A stretch of DNA of 64,000 nt, taken from positions 1,178,001 to 1,242,000 of the forward strand of contig JBLDXI010000030.1 of NCBI GenBank assembly GCA_047495785.1, in the 5' to 3' direction. Below are positions 32,394 to 43,888 of the stretch, piece after piece (the first letter of the stretch is position 1; every line of letters begins with the position of its first letter). The notes beneath the pieces are model-generated. The model was not told where the DNA came from. It worked only from the letters and a program-made list of their open reading frames with translations, and searched no databases. A program made the position numbers and the translations under genes. The stretch is from Lepidodermella squamata. Taxonomy: Eukaryota > Gastrotricha.

Positions 32394-32402
32394 ATTTCCT
32401 AT
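32394..32402 (-). promoter_or_regulatory. Conserved upstream site of channel G (TAGGAAAT variant)
   Basis: The minus strand reads CTTTTTATAGGAAATGTATC, 111 bases upstream of the ATG. Here ACAG becomes ATAG while AG|GAAAT is kept. That is what a 3' splice acceptor (YAG) would allow, so this variant is informative. Confidence 0.55.
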
Positions 32403-32497
32403 AAAAAGTTCAGATCAATAAGGGAAACAATTACTTAAACAAATAGGGTGAGGTCGATATTTTACCGCGGCAGGACGATTAAACAAACAGCTAGCTT

Positions 32498-32526
32498 TCA
32501 TTTATTTATTTATTTATTTATTTAAA
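32498..32526. repeat. (ATTT)n microsatellite
   Basis: Six or more units of attt run in tandem. Confidence 0.85.
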
Positions 32527-32529
32527 GAG

Positions 32530-33384
32530 CCATAACGCCCAGAAGAGGACAGCTCAGACAAGTGATCAATAGAAAAGTTAAGTATCATTAATTATAGGAT
32601 GCTGAAAATTTGCTAACCCCGGCCAAATGGGAATGCTCCAAAATCCCAAAGGGTATATTTTCATTTAAACTTGAGCTCAATGCAGCTGGAGTGTCGAACA
32701 GTGAATGAAGAAACTAGGTATTTTGTGACTCGAAAGCGGTTGTTTTCCTGGACCACTCGTCTGATATCCCCATGCACTTCCGAAGGAACAGAAGAAAAAC
32801 ACGGGCACTGGGGTTGCTCACTTTCCTATCGAAACAAAGAGGAAATTGGATTAATTATATCCACTTATATATTTTGTGGGTTCAGTTATTGCGTGAATTA
32901 CAGTGTGATTCTAAAAGGCCGCCCAACCCACCGCCAGGGCTCTGCGTCGTAGAGTTTTTTACCTCATAAAAATCGAGTGGCTTTATTATGTCAAAGATAA
33001 AAAAAGAAAAAAATAGTCAAAAATAGTCAAAATAGTCAAAAATATTTCGAGAAGCACCCGTTCGCCAGCCTTCGAGTTTCATCGTGTCCAGAACTGGGTT
33101 TGAAGTATTCAACGCTGCAACGGTGAAAGCCACGAAGCTTTATCCGTATCGCCTAGTTCCAACTCAAGTCTTGATGCCGGGAGATTATCAGGGTCGACTA
33201 ATGTTCTGCAAATGAATGTTGAAAATGCTACGCTAGGACAAAATATTTTTTTCGGAAAATTTTTACAACAGATGAGTGTATGTTTTCAACTTCAAACCTT
33301 TTCAACAGGCAGAATAATAAAATGTGCAACATATTTCGACTTAAAAGCCATCATGAGATTATCTATAGAGTCACGTTTCTTTTA
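32530..33384. other. Intergenic, no supported gene
   Basis: A short run of aaatagtc units at about 33008-33048 is the only structure noted. Two overlapping plus-strand frames at 32671-32969 show nothing recognisable. Confidence 0.5.
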
Positions 33385-35463
33385 TTAGGATAAAATCAAA
33401 TGAAAGATGCATGCGTCGACGAGAAAATTCATCACCGAAACAGAACCGAAAAACACCAGGTCTAGGAAGCGGATTTGCGTGATGGAGAAGCCGAAGATTT
33501 TCACGAGGCCGCGCCGCAGCGTCGGATGCCGCGCCAGCTCACACGCGACAATAGCGTAGACGGTACACGCGACGCCTGTCAAAAGTTGCATTGTCATGAA
33601 GATGATGGCATAGCTGATTTCGGAAGATTTCGGCATAGAGTCGCTGACGGTGGTCTGCAGAACGGTGTAGGCTAGGACAACGGTTATGCAAAAGCAGGGC
33701 CTGTCCGGGTGGCGGGCTGGCATGATGCCAACGACGAGCAGGAGCAGCGTCAGGACGAAGCTGGGGATGAACACGCCGAGCATGTAACTGCTTGGCCGGC
33801 GTTCGAAGGCGAAGCGGAAGATGACGGACGTGAATTTAGCACCGGTTGGGTCGTCGATGTTGTATTGATTAATGGCCTCCCTAAATGAGCAGAAATGCAA
33901 AATTTAGCTACTCTTAAAGAGTCACTAAAACGTCGCCTTATAGAGTTCCAGGCCTAAAAACCCGAAAAAACCCGAAATACCCGGAAAAACCCGGAAAAAC
34001 CCCTTGGTCCAAAAATTTCGGGCTGAAAGCTGAAAATACCCCGAATTACCCCTAGCTCGGGGATCCTACTTCGCTCACTGCTTCCCAGAACATGATGACT
34101 CATAACCATATGAATAAGTAGGAAACAGTCGCCGACTTTCAAAGAATTTGAATTTAGCCTTACTTACATTGCCTTGAAGCCAGTAACCTGCCATACATCA
34201 CCTGGGCTGACGAAGGTCTCTTCAGGTGGAAGACTGATGTTACGGTTTACGGAGAAGCGAACCGAATCATTTTGAGCCCAAGATTCGAACGACAAGTCGC
34301 AAGATTGAGCATCGAAAGGAAACTTTTTGATACTTCATAAAAATTACGGAAAATCATTAGTTTGATATATATGATAGGGTTCGAATTCTTTACTGGAGTT
34401 GGCAGAAGGTTTTGATGGTCATGACAACGGGTATATAGACAGAGCCATCGGGGCTGAAATAGGCGTAGCCATTGTCTCGAATCCAAATGTTAACGGCCCA
34501 TGAGTTGTCGAACGCTGTTATTTGGTCGATTGATGGGTACCAAATCTCATAGGCTGGGATTTCGACGCGATTTATTTTGTTCTCCGATGCGTTCCATACT
34601 GTACAAGGGTGGGTCCATAGTAAGTCTAGCTCGAGAAACATGGTCAGCCTGAATGAAAAAAAAATGAATTAAATCAATCAATCAGGACAATCAAATCAGT
34701 ACGCGGAAACATAAAAGCGAAATTAATCGCAAAAATAACCCGAATAGAATTAAATAAAAAAATGAATGTAACCAGATAATTTAAAAAAATTCCAAGAATT
34801 CATCTGAAATTCGATTAAAATGTAATGACTGAATATCGATTTTCCAAAAATTTTCAACAATTGAGAGTTAGAAACAATATCGATTATCGATTTCACCTAT
34901 CAACCGCCAATTCCAATATCAACCGCCTTGGAGCCTATCATCGATCAAGTTTCCACATAGTCTATGGTATTATAAAAGGAAAATAAAATTTCCGATGTTC
35001 TGGGAGGGCATCAAAGTCGATTTCAACAAACGAAAATATTTAAATCAGAAAAAATTAGTGCCATATTAATTTTAGTTAATTTTTTTTTAATTATGGTACA
35101 AATATTTAGATCCCGATCCCACAATGAAAAAAATACGAAAAATCGGAAAAATAGTTTAAAATAATTTTAAAATCGAAAAAACCTAAAATAAATTGGATAA
35201 ATAGTTTCGACAAATTTTTCTATAAAAATTTACGATTGTTCTCGATCATCGATGCCGCGAAAGTGATTAGGAGTAAGAGTCAGCCGTACGTCTACAATAT
35301 CCGTAGCTTTGATAACAGGCCGCGTTCTCGCTCTGAGATTGCACGTCTTAATCAACTGATCGCGAAACGCTTCCTCGGCCGGCCGGAAAATATTCACACC
35401 TCCAAAATCAGCCGCTAGCCCAGCTTTCAGAGCCGCGAAAACAGGCAGTAATACTAGTATCAT
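33385..35463 (-). CDS. Cys-loop ligand-gated ion channel subunit, four-exon relative of the array
   Basis: Exons read as 35463-35234, 34648-34394, 34332-34168 and 33880-33385. They total 1146 bases (381 residues) with consistent phases. The protein has a signal peptide (MILVLLPVFAALKAGLA), then GIDDREQSLTMFLELDLLW, which matches the array's GIDDVEQKLSLVGHL region. The Cys-loop spans the second intron and reads CQLHIKKFPFDAQSC, giving the canonical 13 internal residues. A loop-B tryptophan is present (SFESWAQND). M1 is YMLGVFIPSFVLTLLLL, M2 DRPCFCITVVLAYTV with Asp at -1' and Arg at 0', then M3 and M4. The short M3-M4 loop is shared with the array. It keeps more ancestral features, so it may resemble the intron-bearing parent of the intronless genes. 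Introns 2 and 3 are 61 and 287 bases. Confidence 0.85.
33958..34005. repeat. CCCGAAAAA-type simple repeat in intron 3 of the four-exon channel
   Basis: Units cccgaaaaa, cccgaaata and cccggaaaa repeat about five times. Confidence 0.7.
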
Positions 35464-37643
35464 TGTATTCTAATAGGCAAAATGACCTATATAAAAAATT
35501 CTTAAAATTATTATGATTCATTGTATTATCTTGTACAAGAAGTACCCTATTAGACGAATCGAATTGCTCAGACGATAACAATTTGCGTGAATAAACAAAC
35601 AAAAGGAGAAAGGGTGCCATTAACTACGTAAAACACCTGGGATCCGGGTCTAAATATATGTACAAAAAATAACTAGTAATAAATAGTACGCTCTCTATTA
35701 CGTTCCGCCTCATTGATTTAATAAGAATGTAACATGATGCGTTTGAACTCAACGCATTTCAATATTATTTATTACGACCGATTTGACCGAGCCAAATAAG
35801 TCGAAAATTGAAGAAATTTTCCCGCATAATTGAGATTATTATCGATTTTTTATCCTGGGTATAACTTTCTCCATCCTAGAAACGATGCAAATTATTCGAA
35901 TCGCTTATAATGACTTTTATCTCGCGAGATAAAATACTTATCATAAATGAATTTTTTCTCGCTCACTTTATGCGGGTGGCAATTGGCAATTATTGCTTTT
36001 TCAGCGAGGAGCAATAAAAAAGCCGGTTGTTTTTTTTTGCGAGCTTGGGTCAAGAGAGGATTATCATCTGAAATAAACAAGTTTTATTCCACGATTTAAG
36101 CCCAACAAATCCGGAAATGGAAAATTAAGCCGGCTATATCGCCCGTCCTCTTATGTGTCCTCTTATAGGTGCCGTCTCATTGACGTAGACATGAAAAGCC
36201 GATTTTAACCAGACCAAAATCGAAAAAAAATCGGGTCAGAAATACGCGTTCTGGTTAAATTCAGTCAATAAAAAACTCAATTTTTGAATTTTGAATTTTC
36301 ACCCGTTATTTGAGACGTAATGATGGGAAGGATCAAAAGAAATATATATAATTGCAAAGTGCCCTCAATAAAATACTGATAATATACGGCGGAGGTTTTT
36401 GCAATCAAAATAACAGTGGTGCGATAATTTAAAAAAATAATTAAAACTAAACAAAGCTATTAAAAAATCCCTAAAAATTCTGCGTTCTTATATTAGCTTT
36501 GGGTATAGTATTTTTGGCTCCGTTGTGGAATTCGGTTTATATGCTAAGAAGTATGATGGCCAAATCGACGCTATCATCAATTGAAAAAGGGCTTCTAATA
36601 TTCAAGCCCAATTTGTCTCAAATGACCTCCGCCCTTTGATTTTCTCGTATTTATTTTTGCAATTAAGCATCAACCATGGGCTACTCATTCATGTAATCCG
36701 AATGAATTACATAATCGGCTGTCTGGCGCCTATAGATCGCTTTTGCGCAATGATTTAAGCTAGGTGGGCGATTAATCCTTGATTTCATGCCAGGTGATTC
36801 TCCATATTGGCAAAGCTTAAAACTTGCGTCAGCGTCCGTGTACCGTGTTAATCAATAGTAGTTGCGTAATTCGCTGGTTGCGAATCTGAAGTTAAAAGTT
36901 GAATCCTATGTTGGCGCAGAGTTCATTGTCTACGTGAAGGTCCTTATTAATGAGGCTAACTTTTCAATAATTTTAATAAAAATGAAAACAAGCGAGCAAC
37001 TGTAATTTTATTCGGTTGTCATTCGCGTTTTTTCGTTTCATTTTTATCAAAAATGGAAACATAAAATTGTACAAAATCCTAATCGACGCGTTTGTGAACA
37101 GCCAAAAAATCTAAAATTCGAGACATTTTAAATACGCGACCTAGAAAAATTGAAATTTCCTCGAGTAAAGCTGGCTGGCCCTTTATATTTGTTTGAAAAT
37201 TCGATCTGAATTTTTAGCCTAAAACGCAGATGACGCAATGCCCTTGAAAGTTGAAAAACGGGTTTTCCTTTTTGCGGAACAAAATTTCAAATATTCGCTA
37301 CAAGTTGCCTTTATTAAAATTTCTGGGAATTCGGGATTAATTTAAAAAATATCTAATAAATTAGCCAATCACGTATCAAATTGCTAAGAATCAGCAAAAT
37401 CAGATACCCAACATTTCCTCTCCCCGACAAAAATTTCAGAATTTCGGAAACTAAATGTTAGCCTGTAAATTCTGATTTTCTTCAAATTTACGCAATGTTA
37501 TGGTATTTATAGATTCTTTTAGATTTTTCAGAAGAATTGTTTTTCTCGAAAAATATGCACGAAATAAGAAGACCCACAATTGCGGAAATCAAAAGAATTT
37601 TATAGGACCAGTTTTCCATTATTTTTTATTGAAGCTTGAAGCT
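35464..37643. other. Long AT-rich intergenic region, no supported gene
   Basis: Frames are short and biased toward Lys, Ile and Phe. No paired inverted repeat, tRNA or transposase frame was seen over about 2.2 kb. Confidence 0.5.
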
Positions 37644-38432
37644 CTACAGTTTTCTAGCCATCACAACAAGCGTGCCATGCATGTCCCCAGTAACAAGTCC
37701 ATCAGCCTCAATTTTCGTAAAAATACTCTTCACAACCGTAAAACCAGTCTGCTCGAGAACGCGATGAACATCCTCGGGCGTGACGGGCAAATGCCGAAAT
37801 TTCGTACCAGCCGATGCCTCGTAAAACGTATTCTCCAACGCCGTCGCCATAACAAGGTGCCCATGCGGCCGCATCAGCTTCGAAATATTCGCCATATTTC
37901 TCCGATAATCGTCCATACTCTTCGACCCAGATTCAATGGTTAGCGCTGAAATTATCGCATCATAAGGCTGGCCACTATTCGTGTTTCTTTCGATAATTTC
38001 CGGCTTGTTAACATCGCATAGCACGAGGCTGTTGACCTTTGCCCTGAGGCGATTAGCCACCTGTTCGGCTGATTGCTGATTGCTGAACTCGAGTGACCCG
38101 ATAAAGGCCAAGGTCGGCGACCAGTCGAAGCTATTTTCACTTTTTTCCAGCCATAATTTAATTTCTTCCAAATTTCGCGGCACAATGTCTGATAGGGTGA
38201 TTTCGGCGAAATTCCGGCTGGCGATCGCTGCTGTGTAGATGCAAGGCCCGCAGCCTAAATCGAGAATGTGGCGGCCGGATATTTTCGATAGGCACCACGA
38301 TAGGCCTTCGACTATGCTTCGGTTGAATAAATCGTCCTGGGTAGTGCCGTCTGCGACGTGGGCGTAACGGCTGAATTCGAGGTACTGGCGGGGGTTGAAC
38401 TGGGTGACGTAGTCCGGCGACTGATCGGCCAT
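37644..38432 (-). CDS. NNMT/PNMT/TEMT-family N-methyltransferase-like protein
   Basis: This is a 262-residue single-exon protein with a class I SAM-dependent methyltransferase fold. Motif I is ILDLGCGP (about 56-63) followed by CIYTAA. An acidic-loop SD (81-82) comes before NLEEIKLWLEK. SFDWSP at 101-106 is a hallmark of the nicotinamide / phenylethanolamine / thioether N-methyltransferase family. Further on are VLCDV, a YDAIISALTIES segment, YRRNMANISKLMRPHGHLVM, and a terminal LVVMARKL that matches the family's usual C-terminal strand. Length is normal for the family. It should be cytosolic and transfer a methyl group from S-adenosylmethionine to a small amine; the substrate cannot be read from sequence. 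No signal peptide. Neighbours do not suggest an operon. Confidence 0.85.
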   Translation of the reverse strand: MADQSPDYVTQFNPRQYLEFSRYAHVADGTTQDDLFNRSIVEGLSWCLSKISGRHILDLGCGPCIYTAAIASRNFAEITLSDIVPRNLEEIKLWLEKSENSFDWSPTLAFIGSLEFSNQQSAEQVANRLRAKVNSLVLCDVNKPEIIERNTNSGQPYDAIISALTIESGSKSMDDYRRNMANISKLMRPHGHLVMATALENTFYEASAGTKFRHLPVTPEDVHRVLEQTGFTVVKSIFTKIEADGLVTGDMHGTLVVMARKL

Positions 38433-39489
38433 AGGCTGTTTTTAATCTCTCAAAGAATTAGGAAGAAAATCTAAAAAATTGAGGAAAATTGTTTAGCTGA
38501 CGTACAGCAGTTGAGCTAATTTTTCTAAAACTCTAAAATTTGCCAGAATTGAAAATATAAAATTAATCCTAAACTTGGATCCTAAGTCGAAGAGTAAAAA
38601 GAAAGAGCTTGCTTTTACTCTTTTCAAGAAATTTTCAAGACTAATATCAAAATTTAGGAACCGATATTCAGGAAATTTGCTAGAAGCTACATATAACAGC
38701 TAGGATTTGGCTATAAACTCGGCTTTTTCTCCGATTTTTATGACTAGAAATGGCGTCTATAATTGCTGGCCACCTTTTTAACTGAGTAGGGTAAGAACTT
38801 GCTTTGCTTGTCTTCAATTTAGGACATGAGATAAAGCAATGCTGAAATGATAAGGGATAAAGGCCCTTTCAGCCGGATCCATCGCAATATATTATATAGA
38901 ACTGCATTGCATTCTCTTGTTTTTGCTCCTATACATATAGCGTAATGATAATAATATTAAGCTGAGTACGCGAGTGTAAAATATATTATTATTATTATAT
39001 AATTTGCAAATGTGAGAGAAGAGGAAGCGAGAAAAAAAATCGCAAAAACTTTGCGTAAAAGCCTGGCTTCATTAAACCCTATAAATCTAGAATTTGCGGA
39101 GCGATTTATCGCAATATTATTACGATTTATTACCCTTGAAAATAATCCTTGAATATTCATAAACTGTCAATGAAAAACTCTAAGGAGTTGTACTGAATAC
39201 ATGGAAAAAAATTTAAATTAAAAAAAATTAAATTAAATATATTTACGAATTTTGATCAGAAAACATGACTTTCCTGAAAATACTAATTTTCGAAAAATTT
39301 CTTGAAAATTGACTTCAGCTGCCAGGTTTTTTCATTTTTTCCAATTCATGAAACCTTTGAATTTTTCTATTCCATATATTTTGTAAAAAAAAATGTTGGT
39401 GTTATCAAGTAACAAAAATTGAAAATTTAATGGCCGTTGAAATATTCCATCAAAAATTGAAAAAATGTTTTATTCGAAATTCGTTTTGT
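38433..39489. other. Intergenic, no supported gene
   Basis: AT-rich spacer between two minus-strand genes. It includes the promoter side of the methyltransferase and the 3' side of the nuclear receptor. Confidence 0.5.
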
Positions 39490-41773
39490 TCAATCAGCTG
39501 ATTGAGAGTTAGCATTTTCGCTTGGCTCCAGTGACGGCAGGCCTAACAGTCGGTACTGGTCCTCGCCGTCAACAACCGGCAGGCTGTACATCTCGGCGAA
39601 TAGCCGGTTGAAGTGCATCAGATCGGGCCGATTTATCGCTAGCCGCGTGATTGTCTTCAAATAATCGCGTTCCAACGCGGGTAACAAATCGTCGTAAATT
39701 CGCATTAGGAAGTGCTTCCGCTGCTGCGGCACTGGGCTGGATCGAAGGAGATAAGCGTCTAGCAACGAGCTCAGTTGCTGGTTCGTTTGAGCAACCAAGG
39801 CCGGATTAGATAAGCTCACTTCATCGTCGGCTGGAAATATGAAAATAAATTAAACAAAAATTCTAAAAACTTCCAAAAATTTCAAGATATTCCTGAACGT
39901 TAATCCTTCAATTCAGGTTGAATTTAACGATTTGAAATTTCAATTTTTGAAACTTAAAAAATGGGAAATTTCAAATTTTTCAAGTCTCTGAAAATTGGCG
40001 AATCTTCGTTTTTTTATTTCATTTTTTTCTAATTTCGCAAAAATTACCTCTATAGAAAATCATGGCAGCGAGGACGCTGAATTCGACGAAATTCGGCTGC
40101 CAGGCGTCAATAACAGCGGCTATTTTGTCGATTTGATCGGACAAAATCTTGTAAGTCGGGAAGAAGTGCATGAAACCGCGGCGCATAGTTTCGCTCATGC
40201 CGAAGAAGCGATGGCTAGGATTGCCGTGCACGGTGACTTGAATGACGACAAGCGGTAGGAGGACGCGGGCGAATAAATTGCACCGATCAGCGCCTGGCAG
40301 GGCGACGATGGTGTTGATAACACGGGCGTAGCATGCGCCGGAGTTGACGATGATATTGAACGTATTCATGGAGTGACTCCAGCAAGCAACGTCGCTATGA
40401 TAAAAAACGGAAAAATTATCATTATTCAGCTATCATCTTAAAATTACAAAGGATTAAGAGTTCAATTGAAATTTAAATTTCGAAATTAATTTATTACAAA
40501 AAGCAGAATCCTCGACTGTGGGGGTGGGTGAGGATCATCCTTCGCCCTCTTCAAAACCGGAAACGGTACTCGACGCTCAGTCCCGAAGAGGAAAATAAAT
40601 CTATTATTATAATTAATTTTGACCAGGGGTAACTCGGGGAAAAGTCATCCATTTATGACGGCAATTCCTATAAAATTAAAATTACGAAAAATTCCTAAAA
40701 AAGGGCGAAATATGAAGCAAACTTGGCACCCTGATTCCTGATTTTTCTGAACATTTATAGGAATTTTTCTATTTTTATCTGATTTTTGGCAATTTCAGAA
40801 ATTTCAATTTTTTTATTTTGCTTAATTTTGAAAAATTAGCCGCTTATTTTGCACAATCATTTGCATTTTTAAAAGTCTCATTAGTCATCGTTTCTGGTTT
40901 ATTTTTACTAATTTATTGGGACATTGTTTTTACCAGTATAGATTTTAGTCAGAATTGAATCAAATTAAATCAAATTTCCGTCCCTCAATTTTTTTGGAAT
41001 TTTTTAATTTTAAACGATCATTACCAAAATTTTCATTTCAATTTCAATTTTGAAATTTTTGGAAAAATTTCCAAAAATGACTATATCTTCAGAGTTTTCA
41101 TCGAATTTCGTTGAGAATTTTTTATTGTCTGTTGCCCCAATATTGCTGAGATTTCTTGATCTATTTATCCAACAATTGCTCAATTTCGCTTTGAGGAAAA
41201 TCATTCGATTTTTACAAAAATTGAATTTGAAAAATTTAGTAAAACTTTCAGATCCAAAACCTACTTAGGGAAGTGATGTTCTCCCCAAGGAATCGAACTG
41301 AGCGCTGATAATTCTGTCACAGCTTTCAACGCTATCCTCAACTGTTCCTCAGGTAAATTCAGCCTCGGCGGCTCCGGCTGGCTCAGGGTGACCAATTGCA
41401 TCTGCCTAGTATCAACGCCTACATCCGGCGAAAGTTCCGACGAATTCGCTGATGATGGCACCGGCGATGACGAGCTAATAGTCCGGTTCCTAGTAGTCAC
41501 CCTACTACTACTGCTAGCTGCACTACCCGCCGCCTGTTGGCTATGATCGCCGGCCTGCATGCCAACGGCGAAACAGCGGTCGAGGCGGCATTTCGGGCAG
41601 TAATTACGCCGCGCCTCGTAGTCGCAATTCTTCTGGTCGACGATGCAGTTGCGGCGCCCGGTGACGCAGACCAGCGTCGCAATTTTCGCCTTTGAACGGC
41701 GGAAAAACTTCTTGCACGGATCGCAAACTGGCAACCAACCGGCTCGGGGCGGGTTAATCGCGATATTACACAC
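39490..41773 (-). CDS. Nuclear hormone receptor (three visible exons, 5' exon not located)
   Basis: Visible exons are 41773 to about 41265, 40394-40048 and 39830-39490. The first holds most of a DNA-binding domain: the second Cys of the first pair, CDPCKKFFRRSK (P-box region), the second finger C-VTGRRN-C-IVDQKN-C..C, and PKCRLDRCFAVGM. Its splice acceptor falls between the two cysteines of the first zinc pair, so the first Cys, start codon and N-terminus must lie in an upstream exon I could not find. After a Ser-rich hinge, the ligand-binding domain occupies exons 2 and 3 (VACWSHSMNTFNII; LEPSLPxLGL-like order reversed as DGEDQYRLLGLPSLEP at the end). Donor GTAGGT and acceptors TCATAG and TTTCCAG fit, and phases agree. 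The spacing between the first and second cysteine pairs is 14 instead of 13. It acts as a nuclear transcription factor; the ligand is unknown. Confidence 0.8.
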
Positions 41774-43888
41774 CTTTAATGACGGAAAAAATCAGTAATC
41801 ATCATTCAGCTGCGGAAAATTTAGAAAAACCTGGCAAAAGCCTCTCGAAGCTGGGTTCATATTTGTAGTAATTAAACTGAAAATGAAATAAAAAGAAATT
41901 CGGAAAGAGACAAAAAAGGCAGAAATGAGGTTATTATGTGAATTATTGTCCCTCTTAGCTTTTGGTTGCGCAACAAGCATGAGAATAATTGAGAGCAAGA
42001 TAATTTGTTTGCACTGCGCAGTTTTTCGAGACAAAAGTGGGAGAAAAGTCGTTTTGAAATTGGAATTTAGGGAAAATTACCAAGATTTGATAAATTATCG
42101 AAAATTACAATAAATATTTGAAACAAGCATTTTCGAATGCGTTTCGCAGCAAAAGCATTGAAAAATCTGTAACAAATGAGGGAAAATTTTTAGCCTGGAG
42201 AGTTTCTGTTCCACGTGAGGAAGGTAAGCTTGTTTATACTGTAAGAAGGAAGAGACGGGTCAGTTTTTCTCTACTCTCACATCAGTTCTCGTGTCGAACA
42301 TGTCATCATTCGCGAATGATCTCGCGCATAGGCTTTGTGAGCCGCAAAATTAAATTGCCCAATATTAGTTAACATATTATTACTAGGCTAATGCGACAGG
42401 TGATAGGTAAATTTTTGGCAGTGTTTCATCAAACTACACAGCTTTCGCATTATTGCGTTTATATTGAATTAACTAGGAAATAGGGGTAAAATTGACTGAA
42501 AATGGGGTAAAATTTCAAAATTTGACAAATTGAATTCACACTCTTTCAAAAATGAAAAATTAGAGCTAAATTACAACATTTTCCTGAAAATCAAAATGAT
42601 ATAGGTATAACGGCCATTTTTTAATCTCTAATTTTTCGCCCTAAGAATTTTGAAAAATTACTGGAATTATATATCAAGAACAGATTCCATTTTCACGTTT
42701 TTTTTTTAAATTTTTTCAAGCCTTAATATCAAAAGTGGCTTCAAACTTTGAGCTACAGCGAATCCTGACCTAATTTCGGACACAGGTAAGGAAGCTGCTC
42801 AAATTGCCCAAGCAGTACACATTGTTCGGTAACTTGAAAAACGTCTTTTTCCAGGATTTATCGCGTGCCAAAGCTAATCGGCGAGATGATGAACAGCGTA
42901 AGCCAAAAACTTGTTGATAACGGGATGGCAACGAGCATCAGTGCTCCTCACATGTCACAAAACCATGCGGCTGCTAATTTACTACACGTCTTCGTTGAAC
43001 ATGATTTGGAACGTGATTTAGATCTTAATTATCGAATACGCAGAAAACGGACCGGATTTTGTCCATATTCGCATATTAGGATTGTCTGTCCTCCGTAAAT
43101 TGTCGTAGCATGATATGACGCTGCGTTGATGTCTATTATATAATGATAATTCCAACGAAAAAAGAATGTCTTTTATGAGTGACAACCCGAGATCGATCAA
43201 CCTAAGGTAGCATCAGCTGAGAAATTTTCATCGAAATTGACAGTGACAGAGGTCACGCATTTTCATGCCGATGACGTCGCTTTGATACTCAGATCGATAA
43301 ATTAAAAGCTGAAGCTAGGCTGAAAAATTACCCTAGAGAAATTGTCTTTTTCAGCAATATGAATGGCTGAGTCTAGCTCACAATCCTCTCAATGATAGAG
43401 CTTTGGATTTAGAAGTTCGATCCTTTACTATCAATCCTTCTGATTTGACTTCCGAATTCCGAAGTTTTTTATTTTTATAATGGCTGCCTAATGGAGTTTG
43501 ATTCCTTGGTCCTTATTGGGTCAGCATTATTTTTCAATTTTATTTTCGATCCTCAAAAGTCCTGCTCGGCCTGGGGAAAGTCGAAGGAGTGTCTGCGATG
43601 AGAAAGTCACCCACTCACGTGTTTATTACGGGTTAAAACATCTACAAGACATTTTGTACTGCGATGCAAGCATTTCCTTACTTAGACACGAAGCAGTCCT
43701 CGAATTTTGTATCTCTTAACCGTCTTAACCGTCAAAGTTCACGTGCTGAGAAAAAATGCAGGATAGTTCACATCATTAGCGAAATTGGATGCAGTAGTAA
43801 ACTCGTGACATAAAGTCTAGACCAAAATACCCTTATCAAGTTCGCCGCTCGCTCTAGTCATTTCAGTGAATTTCAATAAACAGACAAT
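41774..43888. other. Intergenic, probably containing the nuclear receptor 5' exon and the promoter of the next receptor
   Basis: No upstream zinc-finger exon could be picked out on the minus strand. A plus-strand frame at 42865-43098 begins after an acceptor-like tttttccag but resembles no family I know. About 43745-43888 is shared with 53995-54120 and is the duplicated 5' flank of the receptor starting at 43889. Confidence 0.45.

Noticed and set aside
32288-32395. Longer start for channel G
   Set aside because: Alignment of the bases just before the ATG in A, D and F points to 32287, and the conserved CAGGAAAT-type site lies inside the extension.
33958-34050. CRISPR-like or telomere-like repeat (ccc g/a runs)
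   Set aside because: Units vary in length, have no spacers and lie inside an intron; simple low-complexity repeat in a eukaryote.
34377-34390. B-box-like ggttcgaattc as part of a tRNA
   Set aside because: It lies in the 61-base intron of the four-exon channel, with no A box at the right distance.
36170-36320. Possible inverted-repeat element with gtctca/tgagac ends
   Set aside because: Only about seven bases match; not enough to separate from chance.
42865-43098. 77-residue plus-strand frame after an acceptor-like tttttccag
   Set aside because: The residue pattern looked protein-like at first, but I could match no family and found no joining exon.
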